64,000 nucleotides of DNA from CAIVVT01 sp963757265 (GCA_963757265.1 CAVWRA010000012.1:744001-808000); one strand, 5' to 3'. Counted from the stretch's first letter, positions 1 through 10,100 are shown. A program made the numbers and translations. Notes: a model not told the origin generated them from the sequence alone.

Positions 1-191
1 GCGAGGTGGAGAAGATGCTCGCGCGGGCGCCGGCGCTGGTGACGACGGAGAAGGACTGGCTGAATCTGCCGGCGGAGTATCAGAGCGACGCCCGCATCCG
101 CGTGCTGCGAATTGGCATGGAAGTCGATCGCGCAGAGGAGCTGCTCAACCTGGCAGCAGCACGCCTTCGAGCTGCAGCAACGCCCGCTTGA
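1..191 (+). CDS. lpxK: Tetraacyldisaccharide 4'-kinase, C-terminal end (partial)
   Basis: This is the 3' end of a gene that begins before the window. The roughly 60 visible residues contain ALVTTEKDWLNLP followed by a short strand (IRVLRIGMEV), which matches the C-terminal motif of LpxK, the kinase that phosphorylates the 4' position of the lipid A disaccharide at the inner membrane. The only in-frame start codons visible are internal, so none is chosen. The last 47 bp overlap the 3' end of the convergent ogt gene. The assignment rests on one short motif; the catalytic P-loop is outside the window. Confidence 0.7.
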   Translation, partial: EVEKMLARAPALVTTEKDWLNLPAEYQSDARIRVLRIGMEVDRAEELLNLAAARLRAAATPA

Positions 192-642
192 CCTCCAGGC
201 CGCCACCGTAGCCGGTGAGGCTGCCGTTGGAGCCGATGACGCGGTGGCAGGGCAGGAAAATCGGCAGCGGGTTGCGCCCGTTGGCCGCGCCCACGGCGCG
301 CACCGCCGCCGGTACCCCAAGCGCGCGGGCGAGGTCGAGGTAGGTGCGGGTGTGGCCGTAGGGGATCTCGTCGAGGGCGTGCCAGACGCGGAGCTGGAAC
401 GGCGTTCCCAGCGGCCGCAGCGGCACCGTGAAGGCTTCGCGCTGGCGGGCGAAGTACTCATTGAGTTGTTTCAAGGCTGCGGCCAGCACGGGGTCGGAGG
501 GGTCGCGCGACCACTCCCGCGGCCAGTCCGCCGGCGGCATCCCGGGAGCAGCCGCGAACGACACGCGCACCAGCGCGTCACCGTCCGAGGCAAGGAACAG
601 CGCGATGTCAGGAGCAAAAGCCGCTGAGGTCCAGACTGGCAT
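145..642 (-). CDS. ogt: Methylated-DNA--protein-cysteine methyltransferase
   Basis: A 165-residue suicide DNA-repair protein that removes alkyl groups from O6-alkylguanine (and O4-alkylthymine) in DNA. The C-terminal domain carries the family signature: the acceptor cysteine is C132 in FLPCHRVIGSNG, followed by LTGYGGGLEVKRALL, and the winged-helix recognition segment GTPFQLRVWHALDEIPYG precedes it. The length matches Ogt rather than the Ada fusion. It is transcribed convergently with lpxK, and the two coding regions overlap by 47 bp. About 110 bp separate its start from the end of the ABC permease gene upstream. Confidence 0.93.
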   Translation of the reverse strand: MPVWTSAAFAPDIALFLASDGDALVRVSFAAAPGMPPADWPREWSRDPSDPVLAAALKQLNEYFARQREAFTVPLRPLGTPFQLRVWHALDEIPYGHTRTYLDLARALGVPAAVRAVGAANGRNPLPIFLPCHRVIGSNGSLTGYGGGLEVKRALLQLEGVLLPG

Positions 643-752
643 GGAGCTCTCAAGCCAGTGTAGCGCCCGGGGCCGGCCTTCTTATTCCATGTCAGTCACA
701 CAGGCGCGCTGAGCGCGCGGAATACGCGTGCTGAGCGGCGGACGGAGATGTC

Positions 753-2387
753 TTAGCCGATGATGCTTTCGCCGGCTCCCAGGGCGGAGAGGAATTGTTC
801 GCGTTCCCTGTCGGCCGATTCGACGGCCAGTTCGAAGGTCACAACGTAAGTCAATGCGGCGACGAACAGGGCCGCGGCCTGCACGGCGAAGAACGCGAGT
901 TCGTTCTGGAAAGCATACCTCGCCAGGTGGGCGAAAACGACTGATGGCATGGCGGCGATGTACACGAGCATCAGCCAGCCCCCGGCGCGCCCGCTGCCTT
1001 TGCCGCGCCAGGGATTCGTCGGGTCGACGCTCTTGGCAAAGCGCACCGAAGTCAGGTTGCCCACGGCGAACAGGAACGCCGCAAAAACGAACACCGTGGC
1101 CAGGCTCTCGGCCAGGCGCTGCGCCGTCATGGGCGCGCGGAAGAGCGCGGCGAGGAGGCAGACGACGATGATCTCGAGCGTGACGAAGAGCAGCGCGGTA
1201 GCGTTCTTGGCGATCAGCACGCTGGAGAAGCGCATCGGCAAGACGTAGTAGGCTTGCGCGGCCTTGCGGTCGTAGGCGAAGACGTTGGCGAACAGCGGCT
1301 CGGTGAGCAGCAGCATCGAGTACAGCACGACGATGGTGAGGAAGTTGTTCGGCATGAAGCCGGTGGTGGCGCCGGCGCCGCCGGGCTTGGACAGATAGGG
1401 CAGCCAGATGATGAGGCTGAAGAACGCGCCCATCAAGAACAGGGTGCGGAAGCGCGGCACGCGGGGCAGCGTGAGCAGTTCCTTCTGAACCAGCGTGGCC
1501 AGGGGTTCGGGCAGGAAGCGAAGCGGCAGACCGGCGACGCGCTCGCCGAAGGAGAGGCGCCCGGGCGGGCCGGCGGGCTTGCGATCGGCGCTCTCGGCTG
1601 CCGCGGCGTCGAAATGCAGGCCGCGGCGGAATTGGGAATAGCCGAACCAGGCGCCCAGGAAGAGCCACAGGGCGAGGCCGAAAAAGGCGGAGGCGGACAA
1701 CTGGCCCGCGGCCAGGCGGGCGGTCCACTGCCAGGGCAGAGGAAGCACGGCGCTGAAGGCCGAGTATTTCCTCAGGTATTCGGCCAGCTTCTCGGCCGGG
1801 ATGGTGCGCACCAGGAGGTTGGGCAACTGGGTGAGCAGCAACAGGCCCAGCACGGCCACCTCGCGCACGCCGCGGCGGCGCAGCAGACGGGTGAGCAGAT
1901 CGCGCACGCCGGCCGAGAGGCACAGATTGAACGCCGTGAAGGGGACAAACCACAGCGGTCCCCACCAGGGCACGATCGGGTTGCGCCACAGGCCCACGGC
2001 GGCGCCAGTCATCACCAGCAGGACCTCGAGGCCCGTGCTGGCGCGCAGCAGGACCTCGATCCCGAACATGCGGCGCTCGGGGATGGGATAGACGAGCAGC
2101 CGCTTCAGATCGAGCGACAGGCCGCTGGTGGCCATCATCAGCGGCATCAGTTGCCAGTACAGCAGAGCGGCGAGCAGGCCGTAGTCGAGGGTCCGGATCA
2201 GCAGGGCACGAGCGGTAACCTCGGGCAGCGCGAAGGCGGCGACCACGGCCAGCAGGGCGAAGATCGCATACCAGACCAGGGAGAAGAGCCAGGCCAGGGC
2301 GGCGCCGCCGCGATTGCGCGGGAAGCGGTTGAAGATGGTACGATATTGCGCCCAGACGATGGCGCGGGTCTGCTGGTCGAGAAGCAT
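753..2387 (-). CDS. ABC transporter permease (exporter type)
   Basis: A 544-residue membrane protein starting MLLDQQTRAIVWAQYRTI. An upstream in-frame extension lies inside the ATPase gene and is unlikely to be translated. Hydrophobic segments appear near residues 35-70, 70-100, 135-170 and 190-215, and several more follow a soluble stretch around residues 250-310, so it is a polytopic inner-membrane protein. It begins 10 bp after the stop of the ATP-binding gene, so the two form an exporter. The substrate cannot be read from sequence. Large permeases with this opening (an ABC-2-like class) occur in Acidobacteriota, but the family name is not certain. Confidence 0.75.
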   Translation of the reverse strand: MLLDQQTRAIVWAQYRTIFNRFPRNRGGAALAWLFSLVWYAIFALLAVVAAFALPEVTARALLIRTLDYGLLAALLYWQLMPLMMATSGLSLDLKRLLVYPIPERRMFGIEVLLRASTGLEVLLVMTGAAVGLWRNPIVPWWGPLWFVPFTAFNLCLSAGVRDLLTRLLRRRGVREVAVLGLLLLTQLPNLLVRTIPAEKLAEYLRKYSAFSAVLPLPWQWTARLAAGQLSASAFFGLALWLFLGAWFGYSQFRRGLHFDAAAAESADRKPAGPPGRLSFGERVAGLPLRFLPEPLATLVQKELLTLPRVPRFRTLFLMGAFFSLIIWLPYLSKPGGAGATTGFMPNNFLTIVVLYSMLLLTEPLFANVFAYDRKAAQAYYVLPMRFSSVLIAKNATALLFVTLEIIVVCLLAALFRAPMTAQRLAESLATVFVFAAFLFAVGNLTSVRFAKSVDPTNPWRGKGSGRAGGWLMLVYIAAMPSVVFAHLARYAFQNELAFFAVQAAALFVAALTYVVTFELAVESADREREQFLSALGAGESIIG

Positions 2388-2397
2388 GCGAGGCGTC

Positions 2398-3159
2398 CTA
2401 CAGCCAGTCCAGCGTCTCGTTGGCGCGCCCCTCGGCGCCCACCACGCGGACGAACAGGTCCTCGAGGGTCTCCTCGCCGGAGCGCAAGCCGTCAATGGTG
2501 CCCTCGGCGACCAGCCGCCCCTCGTTGATGATCGCCACGCGCTCGCACAGCCGCTCGACGACTTCGAGCACGTGCGAGGTGAGGAAGATGGTGCTGCCGC
2601 GGCGCGCCTGCTCGATCAGGAGCTCCTTCATCAGGCGCGCCCCGACGGCATCGACTCCCTCGAAGGGCTCGTCGAGCAGAAACAGGTCGGGCTTATGGAT
2701 CAGCGCGGCGGCCATGGCGACGCGCTTGCGCATGCCCTTGGAGTAGTCGACGATCAGCTTGCGGCCGGCGGTGTCGAGCTCGAACAGCTCCATCAACTCG
2801 CGCGTGCGCTGGCGCACCGTGGCCATGTCGAGGCCGTACATGCGGCCGACGAAGTGCACGAACTCGGGACCGCTCAGGTGGTCGAACAGCAGCGAATCGT
2901 CGGGCACGAGACCGATGCGGCGCTTGATGGCGACGGCGTCCTGGGGCATGCGCAGGCCCAGCAGGGCCATCGAGCCCGAGGTCGGCGGAGCGAGGCCCAT
3001 GAGCATGCGGATGGTGGTGGTCTTGCCCGCGCCGTTGGGACCGAGAAAGCCGTAGAAGCAGCCGCGCGGGACCGTCAGATTGAGGCCGTCCACGGCGGCC
3101 TTTTCGCCGTAGACCTTGCGCAAATCGTGGATATCGATGGCCGGGGCGGAGTCGATCAT
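2398..3159 (-). CDS. ABC transporter ATP-binding protein
   Basis: A 253-residue nucleotide-binding subunit. It has Walker A GPNGAGKTTTIRML near residue 40, Walker B LFLLDEPFEGVDA and a switch histidine in FLTSHVLEVVERL. The signature loop is degenerate (DYSKGMRKRVAMAAALIHKP rather than LSGGQ), as is common in ABC-2 export ATPases of the CcmA type. The chosen ATG overlaps the stop of the diacylglycerol-kinase-like gene by one base (TGATG) and the permease gene follows after 10 bp, so the three genes look translationally coupled. The longer open frame upstream is frameshifted kinase sequence and is not part of this protein. Confidence 0.92.
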   Translation of the reverse strand: MIDSAPAIDIHDLRKVYGEKAAVDGLNLTVPRGCFYGFLGPNGAGKTTTIRMLMGLAPPTSGSMALLGLRMPQDAVAIKRRIGLVPDDSLLFDHLSGPEFVHFVGRMYGLDMATVRQRTRELMELFELDTAGRKLIVDYSKGMRKRVAMAAALIHKPDLFLLDEPFEGVDAVGARLMKELLIEQARRGSTIFLTSHVLEVVERLCERVAIINEGRLVAEGTIDGLRSGEETLEDLFVRVVGAEGRANETLDWL

Positions 3160-4128
3160 CAGAGTGATTCGTATTGCAGCCGGACGGTGGCCGGCCTCAT
3201 GACGCAGAGGTAGGGGGCGGGGATCAGGAGCCGCAGGCGCCCTTCGACGATGTCGTAGCTGGCGGCGCCGAAGCCGGCATGCTCGCCATCCACCTGCAGG
3301 TCGAGGGGCGCGCCGTCGAGCGGTTCCACCTCCACGCCGGCGGCCTCGAGAATGCGCACGCCCTCCATCCCATCCAGCGTATTGAAAACGACGCCCAGGA
3401 GGTAGCGCAGGTAGGGGAAGGTATTGTTGCCGGAGAACAGAACGATGGCGAAACGTTCTCCCAGCAGGTTGGCGCGGCGGGCGATTTCGAGATCGCCGCC
3501 GTAGTTGCGAACGCGGCTGATCAAGGCGAAGCTGGACAGGTATTCGCGCCCGGAAACGCGCACGCGAAAGACCGGCAGGCGGGAGCCGAGTTCCAGGAAG
3601 GCGTGGACCCAGTAAGAGAATTTGCCCATGCGCCGCTTCAGCCGGGGGTTCGACAATGCGCACGGCCCGGGCGTCGAAGCCGGCCCCGGCCATGCAGATG
3701 AAAAGCCGCGCGCCGGCGCTGGTCCTCATGCGGCCGAGAGCGACGGGAACGGGCGCGCAGGCCTGCAGCAGCGCGGCTGCGCGCAGTGGATTGTTGCCCA
3801 GGCCAAGTTCATTGGCCAGGACGTTGGCATTGCCGAAGGGGAGGATGCCAAGTGGGACCTCCGATCCGGCCACACCGGAGAGTGCTTCATTGATGGTGCC
3901 GTCGCCGCCGGCGACGAGGATCAGGCCGCTGCCCTGCTCGATACAGCGCGCGGCGATGGGCCCGGCGGTCTGCGGCGCGGGCGTGGCGATCGCTTCGAGT
4001 TCGGGCCACTTCCGGCGCAGGAGGTCAAGAGTGCGCTGGAAGCGCCCGTGGCGGCGGCGAAGCCCCCCGGCCTCGGGGTTGAAAATGACATGAATCGGCC
4101 GTTGGCGCGCGATAACGAAGTGCCCCCT
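3159..4128 (-). pseudogene. Diacylglycerol/sphingosine kinase family protein, frameshifted
   Basis: Two overlapping frames together encode a DAGK-catalytic-domain (YegS/BmrU-like) lipid kinase of about 320 residues. The 5' part contains HVIFNPEAGG and the nucleotide-binding GGDGTINEALSG motif, then PLGILPFGNANVLANELG and FICMAGAGFDARAVRIVE. The 3' part continues in another frame from PRLKRRMGKFSYWVHAF to the stop at 3159. The frames meet at a run of five G on the plus strand at 3644-3648; removing one base restores an uninterrupted reading. No ATG, GTG or TTG lies between the upstream in-frame stop (4129-4131) and the first conserved strand, so the true start is also unclear. It is either a real pseudogene or an assembly indel. 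It precedes the ABC exporter genes and overlaps the ATPase start by one base. Confidence 0.8.
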
Positions 4129-4151
4129 TCAGTTACGATTATAGGGACCCG

Positions 4152-6200
4152 ATGAGGAAGCCCGATTCAACGGACCCGAGTTTGCGTGAGATCGAGCTCC
4201 TGCGCGCCGCCCTGCGGCGGCACGAACATCTATATTACGTCCTCGACCGGCCGGAGATCAGCGACGCCGAGTACGACGGCATGATGCGCCGGCTCAAAGA
4301 GATCGAAACCGCGCATCCCGAATTTGACTCGCCCGACTCGCCGACCCGCCGCGTGGGCGGCGCGGTGCGCGAGGGCTTCGTCAAGGTGCGGCACTCGTCG
4401 CCCATGCTCAGCCTGGACAACGCGCTCAACGAGCAGGAACTGGCGGAGTTCGACACTCGCGTGCGCGAACTGCTGGCGGGCGAGGCCTACCAGTATGTGG
4501 CCGAGCTGAAACTCGACGGGCTATCGCTGGCGGCGCAGTATGAAGACCGGCGGCTGAGGCTGGCCCTGACGCGCGGCGACGGCCAGGAGGGCGAGGACGT
4601 CACGGAGAACGCGCGCACCATCCGCACACTGCCGTTGCAGGCCGAGGCATCCGTTTCGGCCTGGCCGCGGTTCGAAGTGCGCGGCGAAGTGCTGATGCCG
4701 CGCGCCGAGTTCCAGCGGCTGAACGCGGAGCGCGCCGTGGAGGGCCTGCCGCCGTACGCCAATCCGCGCAACTCGGCGGCGGGATCGTTGCGCGTGCTGG
4801 ACACCGCGCTGACGGCCTCGCGCAAGCTCGAATTCCAGGCCTATTTCCTGCTCGTGGAGGGCCAGCCGGCGCTGCCGGCGCATTGGGAGAATCTGGAACG
4901 CCTGCGCGCGCTGGGCTTCAAGGTGAATCCGATGGCGCGCCGCGTGGCGGGGCTGGATGAGTTGCTGGCGTTATGCCGCGAATGGGGCCAGCTTCGGGAT
5001 ACGCTGCCCTACGAGATCGACGGGGTGGTGGCCAAGATCGACTCGATTGAGCAGCAGCGGCGTTTGGGCTGGACGGCCCGCTCGCCGCGCTGGGCCATCG
5101 CCTTCAAGTTCAGCGCGCGGCAGGCCGAAACGGTGCTGGAGAACATCGACGTGCAGGTGGGGCGCACGGGCGTGCTCACGCCGGTGGCGCGGCTGCGGCC
5201 GGTGGTGGTGAGCGGCGTGACCGTGTCCAACGCCACGCTGCACAACGAGGACGAGATCGCACGGCTCGACCTGGCCATCGGCGACACGGTGCTGATCGAG
5301 CGCAGCGGCGACGTGATTCCGAAAGTCGTCGAGGTGCGGAAAAGGTCCGCCGATCGCAAGCCGTTCCGCATGCCCGATGCCTGCCCGGTGTGCGGCAGCG
5401 CGGTCGTGCGGAGCCAGGGCGAGGTGGCGCGGCGGTGCCTGAACTCGAGCTGCCCGGCGCGGCTGAAGGAGTCGCTGGCGCACTACGCTTCGCGGACCGT
5501 CATGGACATCGACGGGTTGGGCGACGCGCTGGTGGATCAACTGGTCGGCACGGGACTGGTGAAGAGCATCGCGGACCTGTATCAACTGCGGCTCGATCAA
5601 TTGCTGAAGCTGGAGCGGATGGGTGAAAAATCGGCGTCCAGGATTGTGGCCAATATCGAGGCCACGCGGCAGCGGCCCGTGGAACGGCTGATCGCCGGCC
5701 TGGGCATTCCATTCGTGGGCCAGCGCACGGCGCAGATTCTGAGCCGCACGTTCGGCGGGATGGACGCGCTCATGCAGGCCGATGAGGAGACGCTGCAGAG
5801 CGCGCCGGAAGTCGGGGCGAAGGTGGCGCAGTCGATCCGCGGGTTCTTCCTCGAGCCGCACAATCGCGAACTGGTGGAGCGGCTGCGCGCCGCCGGGCTG
5901 GAGTTTCAAGGCGCGATCCAGGAACAGCCCGCCGGCGGCGCCCTGGCGGGGCTGACGTTCGTGCTCACCGGCACGCTCCCCACGCTGCCGCGCGAACAAG
6001 CCAAGGCGCGGATCGAAGCGGCCGGGGGCAAAGTGACGGGCTCGGTCAGCAAGAAAACGTCGGTTGTCGTGGCCGGCGACGAGGCCGGATCCAAGCTGGA
6101 GAAAGCCCGCGAATTGGGCATCGAAATCTGGACCGAAGAGCAACTGCTCGCGCGCCTGGGCGGTGCGGACGACGAGAAGTCCGCCGGAGACCTTGGATGA
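4152..6200 (+). CDS. ligA: NAD-dependent DNA ligase
   Basis: A full-length 682-residue LigA that seals nicks in DNA using NAD+. The N-terminal Ia domain has HEHLYYVLDRPEISDAEYD. The adenylated lysine is K120 in VAELKLDGLSLA, followed by RGDGQEGEDVTEN and the SAAGSLR motif. The OB fold contains VGRTGVLTPVA. A four-cysteine zinc finger begins at C411 (CPVCG and later RRCLNSSCPARL). Helix-hairpin-helix repeats follow, and a BRCT domain lies in the last 80 residues (LAGLTFVLTGTLP). All expected domains are present in order. It diverges from the kinase gene and overlaps the downstream dedA gene by 4 bp (ATGA). Confidence 0.97.
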   Translation: MRKPDSTDPSLREIELLRAALRRHEHLYYVLDRPEISDAEYDGMMRRLKEIETAHPEFDSPDSPTRRVGGAVREGFVKVRHSSPMLSLDNALNEQELAEFDTRVRELLAGEAYQYVAELKLDGLSLAAQYEDRRLRLALTRGDGQEGEDVTENARTIRTLPLQAEASVSAWPRFEVRGEVLMPRAEFQRLNAERAVEGLPPYANPRNSAAGSLRVLDTALTASRKLEFQAYFLLVEGQPALPAHWENLERLRALGFKVNPMARRVAGLDELLALCREWGQLRDTLPYEIDGVVAKIDSIEQQRRLGWTARSPRWAIAFKFSARQAETVLENIDVQVGRTGVLTPVARLRPVVVSGVTVSNATLHNEDEIARLDLAIGDTVLIERSGDVIPKVVEVRKRSADRKPFRMPDACPVCGSAVVRSQGEVARRCLNSSCPARLKESLAHYASRTVMDIDGLGDALVDQLVGTGLVKSIADLYQLRLDQLLKLERMGEKSASRIVANIEATRQRPVERLIAGLGIPFVGQRTAQILSRTFGGMDALMQADEETLQSAPEVGAKVAQSIRGFFLEPHNRELVERLRAAGLEFQGAIQEQPAGGALAGLTFVLTGTLPTLPREQAKARIEAAGGKVTGSVSKKTSVVVAGDEAGSKLEKARELGIEIWTEEQLLARLGGADDEKSAGDLG

Positions 6201-6853
6201 AGAGAATTCTCGCCGTGCTGGCCGCCTGGGGCCTGCCGGGCGTTTTCCTGCTGACGATTGCGGACGGAGCGGGTATTCCGAATCCTTCGGGACCGGACGT
6301 GATGCTGCTGCTATACACGTCGCAGCGCCCCGACCACTGGCTGCTGGCGGCGCTCACGGGCGTGGCCGGCTCGCTGATCGGGTCGTTGTTCCTGTTTGAG
6401 ATTGCGCGCAAGGGCGGCGAAAGATACCTGGAAGGCAAGCTGCACTCGGGGCGCGGGAAGAAGTTCCGGGAATCGTTCCGGCGCTACGGGTTGGTCACGG
6501 TGTTCATTCCGGCGCTGGTGCCGATTCCGATGCCGCTGAAGGCCTTCGAAATCTGCGCCGGGGCGCTGGGGGTGAGGCGGGCGGCGTTCATTGCCGTGTT
6601 CGTGACGGCGCGTGTGCCGCGTTACGTGGCGCTGTGCTGGCTGGGGCGCAACCTGCACGAGTCGCCGCTCAAGTTCCTCAAGGTCCACACGCTGGATTTC
6701 GTGTGGATTGCGCTGGGCACGCTGGTGCTGTGCCTGGCGCTGGTGAAGCTGGCCGACCGATACCGCAAGCCGCCGGAATTAGGGCCTGTTCACACTACCC
6801 GAACGGATGGCGTTGCGCGCGAAAACCGTCTCGGGCGAGGCGGAGGACGATGA
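6197..6853 (+). CDS. DedA/VTT-domain membrane protein
   Basis: A 218-residue inner-membrane protein of the DedA (SNARE-associated, VTT) family, whose better-studied members move lipid carriers such as undecaprenyl phosphate. It has an N-terminal hydrophobic helix, GVAGSLIGSLFLFEIARKGG, the conserved-type RYGLVTVFIPALVPIPMPLKAF segment and a C-terminal helix (FVWIALGTLVLCLALVKLAD). Translation is coupled to ligA through an ATGA overlap. The last 25 residues or so, from GPVHTTRTDG, are encoded by the inverted-repeat element at 6779-7049 and do not look like part of the family domain, so the ancestral stop has probably been replaced by the insertion. Confidence 0.88.
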   Translation: MKRILAVLAAWGLPGVFLLTIADGAGIPNPSGPDVMLLLYTSQRPDHWLLAALTGVAGSLIGSLFLFEIARKGGERYLEGKLHSGRGKKFRESFRRYGLVTVFIPALVPIPMPLKAFEICAGALGVRRAAFIAVFVTARVPRYVALCWLGRNLHESPLKFLKVHTLDFVWIALGTLVLCLALVKLADRYRKPPELGPVHTTRTDGVARENRLGRGGGR

Positions 6854-7049
6854 CTTTGGCATTCCAAGGCGAGGACGACAACGAAGGCTGAGGCGGTTTT
6901 CGCCGCAACCCGGAGGGCCGCGCGCCGGTTTTCCCGATTCCTGCGTCGCTCGTCGCTCGCAGACGCCGGGTATGCATCGCTCCTCGCTCCTGGAACTCGG
7001 AAAAACCGGCTCCCGTCGCCACCGTCCGCGTAGTGTGAACAGGCCCTAA
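6779..7049. repeat. 271-bp inverted-repeat element (MITE/REP-like)
   Basis: The ends are a perfect 19-bp inverted repeat, TTAGGGCCTGTTCACACTA at 6779-6797 and its reverse complement at 7031-7049. The similarity continues inward with small gaps (ACGGATGGCG against ACGG-TGGCG). No transposase fits inside. The interior has further short repeats (GCGTCGCTCG/TCGTCGCTCGC) and no credible gene. TA at both outer ends would suit a TA target duplication, as in some IS5- or IS630-type elements, but it is also part of the palindrome. The left end lies inside the dedA reading frame. Confidence 0.75.
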
Positions 7050-7115
7050 CACCTGCATCGAACCTCCCGGCATAGGATAGGGGAGATTGGGAGATCACGT
7101 CTGGAGGCCGCCTTC

Positions 7116-10100
7116 ATGCCATTTTTGACCCTCGTTGCGAGTCTGGGCGCGCTGTGCGCGCTGGCCGGCGCCGAGAGCCGGCCGGGATACTACCGCTACC
7201 CGGCGTTGAGCGGCGGGACGATTGTTTTCACGGCTGAAGGCGACCTGTGGAGCGTGAGCGTGGCGGGCGGGTCGGCGCGGCGCCTGACCACGTCTCCGGG
7301 CCAGGAGCGCGCGGCGGCGATTTCGCCCGATGGACGGACCATCGCCTTCGTCGCGGAATACGAAGGGCCGGACGAGGTCTACACCATGTCGATTGAGGGT
7401 GGTCTGCCCACGCGCTGGACTTGGGATGGATCCGCGGCGATCGTGGCGGGCTGGACCCCGGACGGGCGGCTGCTGTACCGCACGCGGCGCTATTCGACGC
7501 TGCCCAGCACGCAACTGGTGGCGCTGGACCTGAAGGGCGGGCGCGAGGTGATCGAGCTCGCCCAGGCGGCCGAGGCGGCGTTCCTGGCCGATGGGAAAAC
7601 GATCGTCTTCACGCGGCTGCCGTTTCAGGGCAGCTGGACCAAGCGCTACAAGGGCGGCGAAGTGCAGAGCCTGTGGCGATGGACGCCCGGCGCGGAGGCC
7701 GTGCCGCTGACCCGGGACTACCCCGGCACCTCGAAGAATCCGATGTTCTGGAAGGGGCGCGTATACTTCCTGAGCGACCGCGACGGCGTGATGAACGTCT
7801 GGTCGATGACGCCCGATGGCAAGGATCTGCGCCAGCACACCCGGCACAAGGACTTCGATGCGCAGACGGCGTCGCTCGCCGACGGCCGCATCGCATACCA
7901 GTGTGGCGCGGATATCTGGCTGCTGGACCTGAAGTCTGGTAAGGATGCCGTGGTCCCGATCACGCTGGTCTCGGATTTTGATCAACTGCGCGAGCGCTGG
8001 GTGAAGAAGCCGGCCCAATACCTGAGTTCCGGGCACCTGGCTCCGGATGGTTCGGGGATGGTCTTCACGGTGCGCGGCGAAGTGTTCGTGGCGCCGGCCA
8101 AACCGGGGCGGCTGGTGCGGGTGGCGCGCCAGCCGGGGGTGAGGTTCCGCGACGCGCGCTATTCGGCCGATGGCAAGAGCATCCTCGTGATGAGCACCGC
8201 CAGCGGTGAGACCGAATTCTGGCGTTATCCGGCCAACGGCGTGGGCCGCGGCGAACAGCTCACCAATGACGCCAAGGTGCTGCGCTGGGACGGCGTGAGC
8301 TCGCCCGACGGCCAGTGGCTGGCGCATACCAACAAGGACCAGCAACTGTGGCTGCTCAACCTGAAGACGCAGGAAAACAAAAAGATCGCCGAGACCCGCC
8401 ACGACGATTTCGACGACCTGAAGTGGTCGCCGGACAGCAAGTGGCTGGCCTACGTGGAGACCGCGGCGAACCAGTTCCGCGAGATCAAGGTCTACAACGT
8501 GGAGACGGGCGCGCAGACGGCGCTGACCTCGGACCGTTTCAACAGCGGGAGCCCAGCCTGGAGCAGCGACGGGCAATGGCTGTACTTCCTCTCGGACCGC
8601 AACCTGAAGACGACCGTTCACGGGCCGTGGGGCACGCGGCAGCCGGACCCGCATTTCGACCGCACGATAAAGATCTACGAACTGGCCCTCAAGAAGGGCC
8701 TGCGGTCGCCGTTCGAGCCGGCCGACGAATTGCATCCCGAGGCCAAGCCCGAGGAGAAGCCGGCCGAGACCAAGCCGGGCGAGACCAAGCCCGCCACCGA
8801 AACGAAGCCGGCCGACGCGAAAGATATGCCGGCGGACAAAGCGGCGGATAAAGACAAGGACAAGCCCGAGGAGAAGCCGGCCGAGACCAAGCCGGGCGAG
8901 ACCAAGCCCGCCACCGAAACGAAGCCGGCCGACGCGAAAGATATGCCGGCGGACAAAGCGGCGGATAAAGACAAGGACAAGCCCGTGGAGAAGGGCAAGG
9001 AAGCGATCAAAGTCAAAGTGCAGATCGAGCTGGACGGCATCATGGCGCGCATCAGCGAGGTACCGGCGCCGCCGGGCAACTACGAGGATCTGTCGGCCAG
9101 TGCCAAGCGGCTGTGCTGGATGGCCGAAGTGGAAACAGTGCCGCCGCAGCGGGCGCTGACATGCATGGACATCGACAACAAGGGCGAGAAGCCGGAGACG
9201 GTTGCGGCCGATGTGCGCGGCTACGAGTTGTCACAGGACGGCAAGAAGCTGGCCGTTCGCAAGGAGCAGGATTTCTACATCTTCGACGCCGGGGTGAAGA
9301 CGGCGGCGCTGGGCACGCCCAAGGCGCTGAGCGACGCCAAGGTGGATCTGAGCGGGTGGAGCTTCGAGCTGGACCCGAAGGCTGACTTCAAGCAGATGTT
9401 CGCCGATGCATGGCGGCTGGAGCGCGACTACTTCTACGACCGCAACATGCACGGCCTGGATTGGAAGGCGGTGCGGGCGAAGTACGAGCCGCTGGCGGAG
9501 CGCGTCACCGAGCGCGACGAACTGAACGACCTGCTGGCGCAGATGGTGGGCGAGCTGAGCGCGCTGCACATCTTCGTTTTTGGCGGCGACATCAGGGAGA
9601 CGCCCGACCCGGTGAGTATGGGCGCTCTGGGTGGGCTCCTGGTACGCGACGACAAGGCGGGCGGGGCGGTGGTGAAACATATTTACCGCCACGATCCGGA
9701 CCTGCCGAACGAGGCCTCGCCGCTGGCGCGGCCGGGCGTCGACGTGCGGGAGGGCGACGTGATCACGATGATCGACGGCGCGGACGTGCTGGCGGCGCCG
9801 GATATCGGCGCGCTGCTGAGGGAGAAGGCGAACCGGCAGATGCTGGTGCGGGTGAAACAAGCCCAGGACGGCAAGACCAGGGACGTGCTGGTGAAGCCGA
9901 TGACGGCCGGCGAGGAGACGTCGCTGCGCTATGGGGAGTGGGAGCTCGAGCGGCGGCACAGGGTGGAGCAGGCCGGCGGCGGGAAGATCGGCTACCTGCA
10001 TCTGCGGGCCATGGGATCGGGCGACATGGAGCGCTGGGAGCGCGACTATTACCCGGTGTTCAACCGCCAGGGGCTGATTATCGACGTGCGCCACAACAAC

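Noticed and set aside
682..1989. 435-residue minus-strand open frame
   Set aside because: It is the alternative frame of the ABC permease gene; the translation is Arg/Ala/Pro-rich with no family motif, as expected in GC-rich shadows.
1254..2528. 424-residue plus-strand open frame antisense to the ABC genes
   Set aside because: Gly/Ala/Glu/Gln-rich composition typical of antisense GC shadow; no start site or motif.
2398..3873. 491-residue open frame spanning kinase and ATPase
   Set aside because: It joins the 5' kinase segment to the ATPase through out-of-frame sequence; the real units are a frameshifted kinase and a separate 253-residue ATPase.
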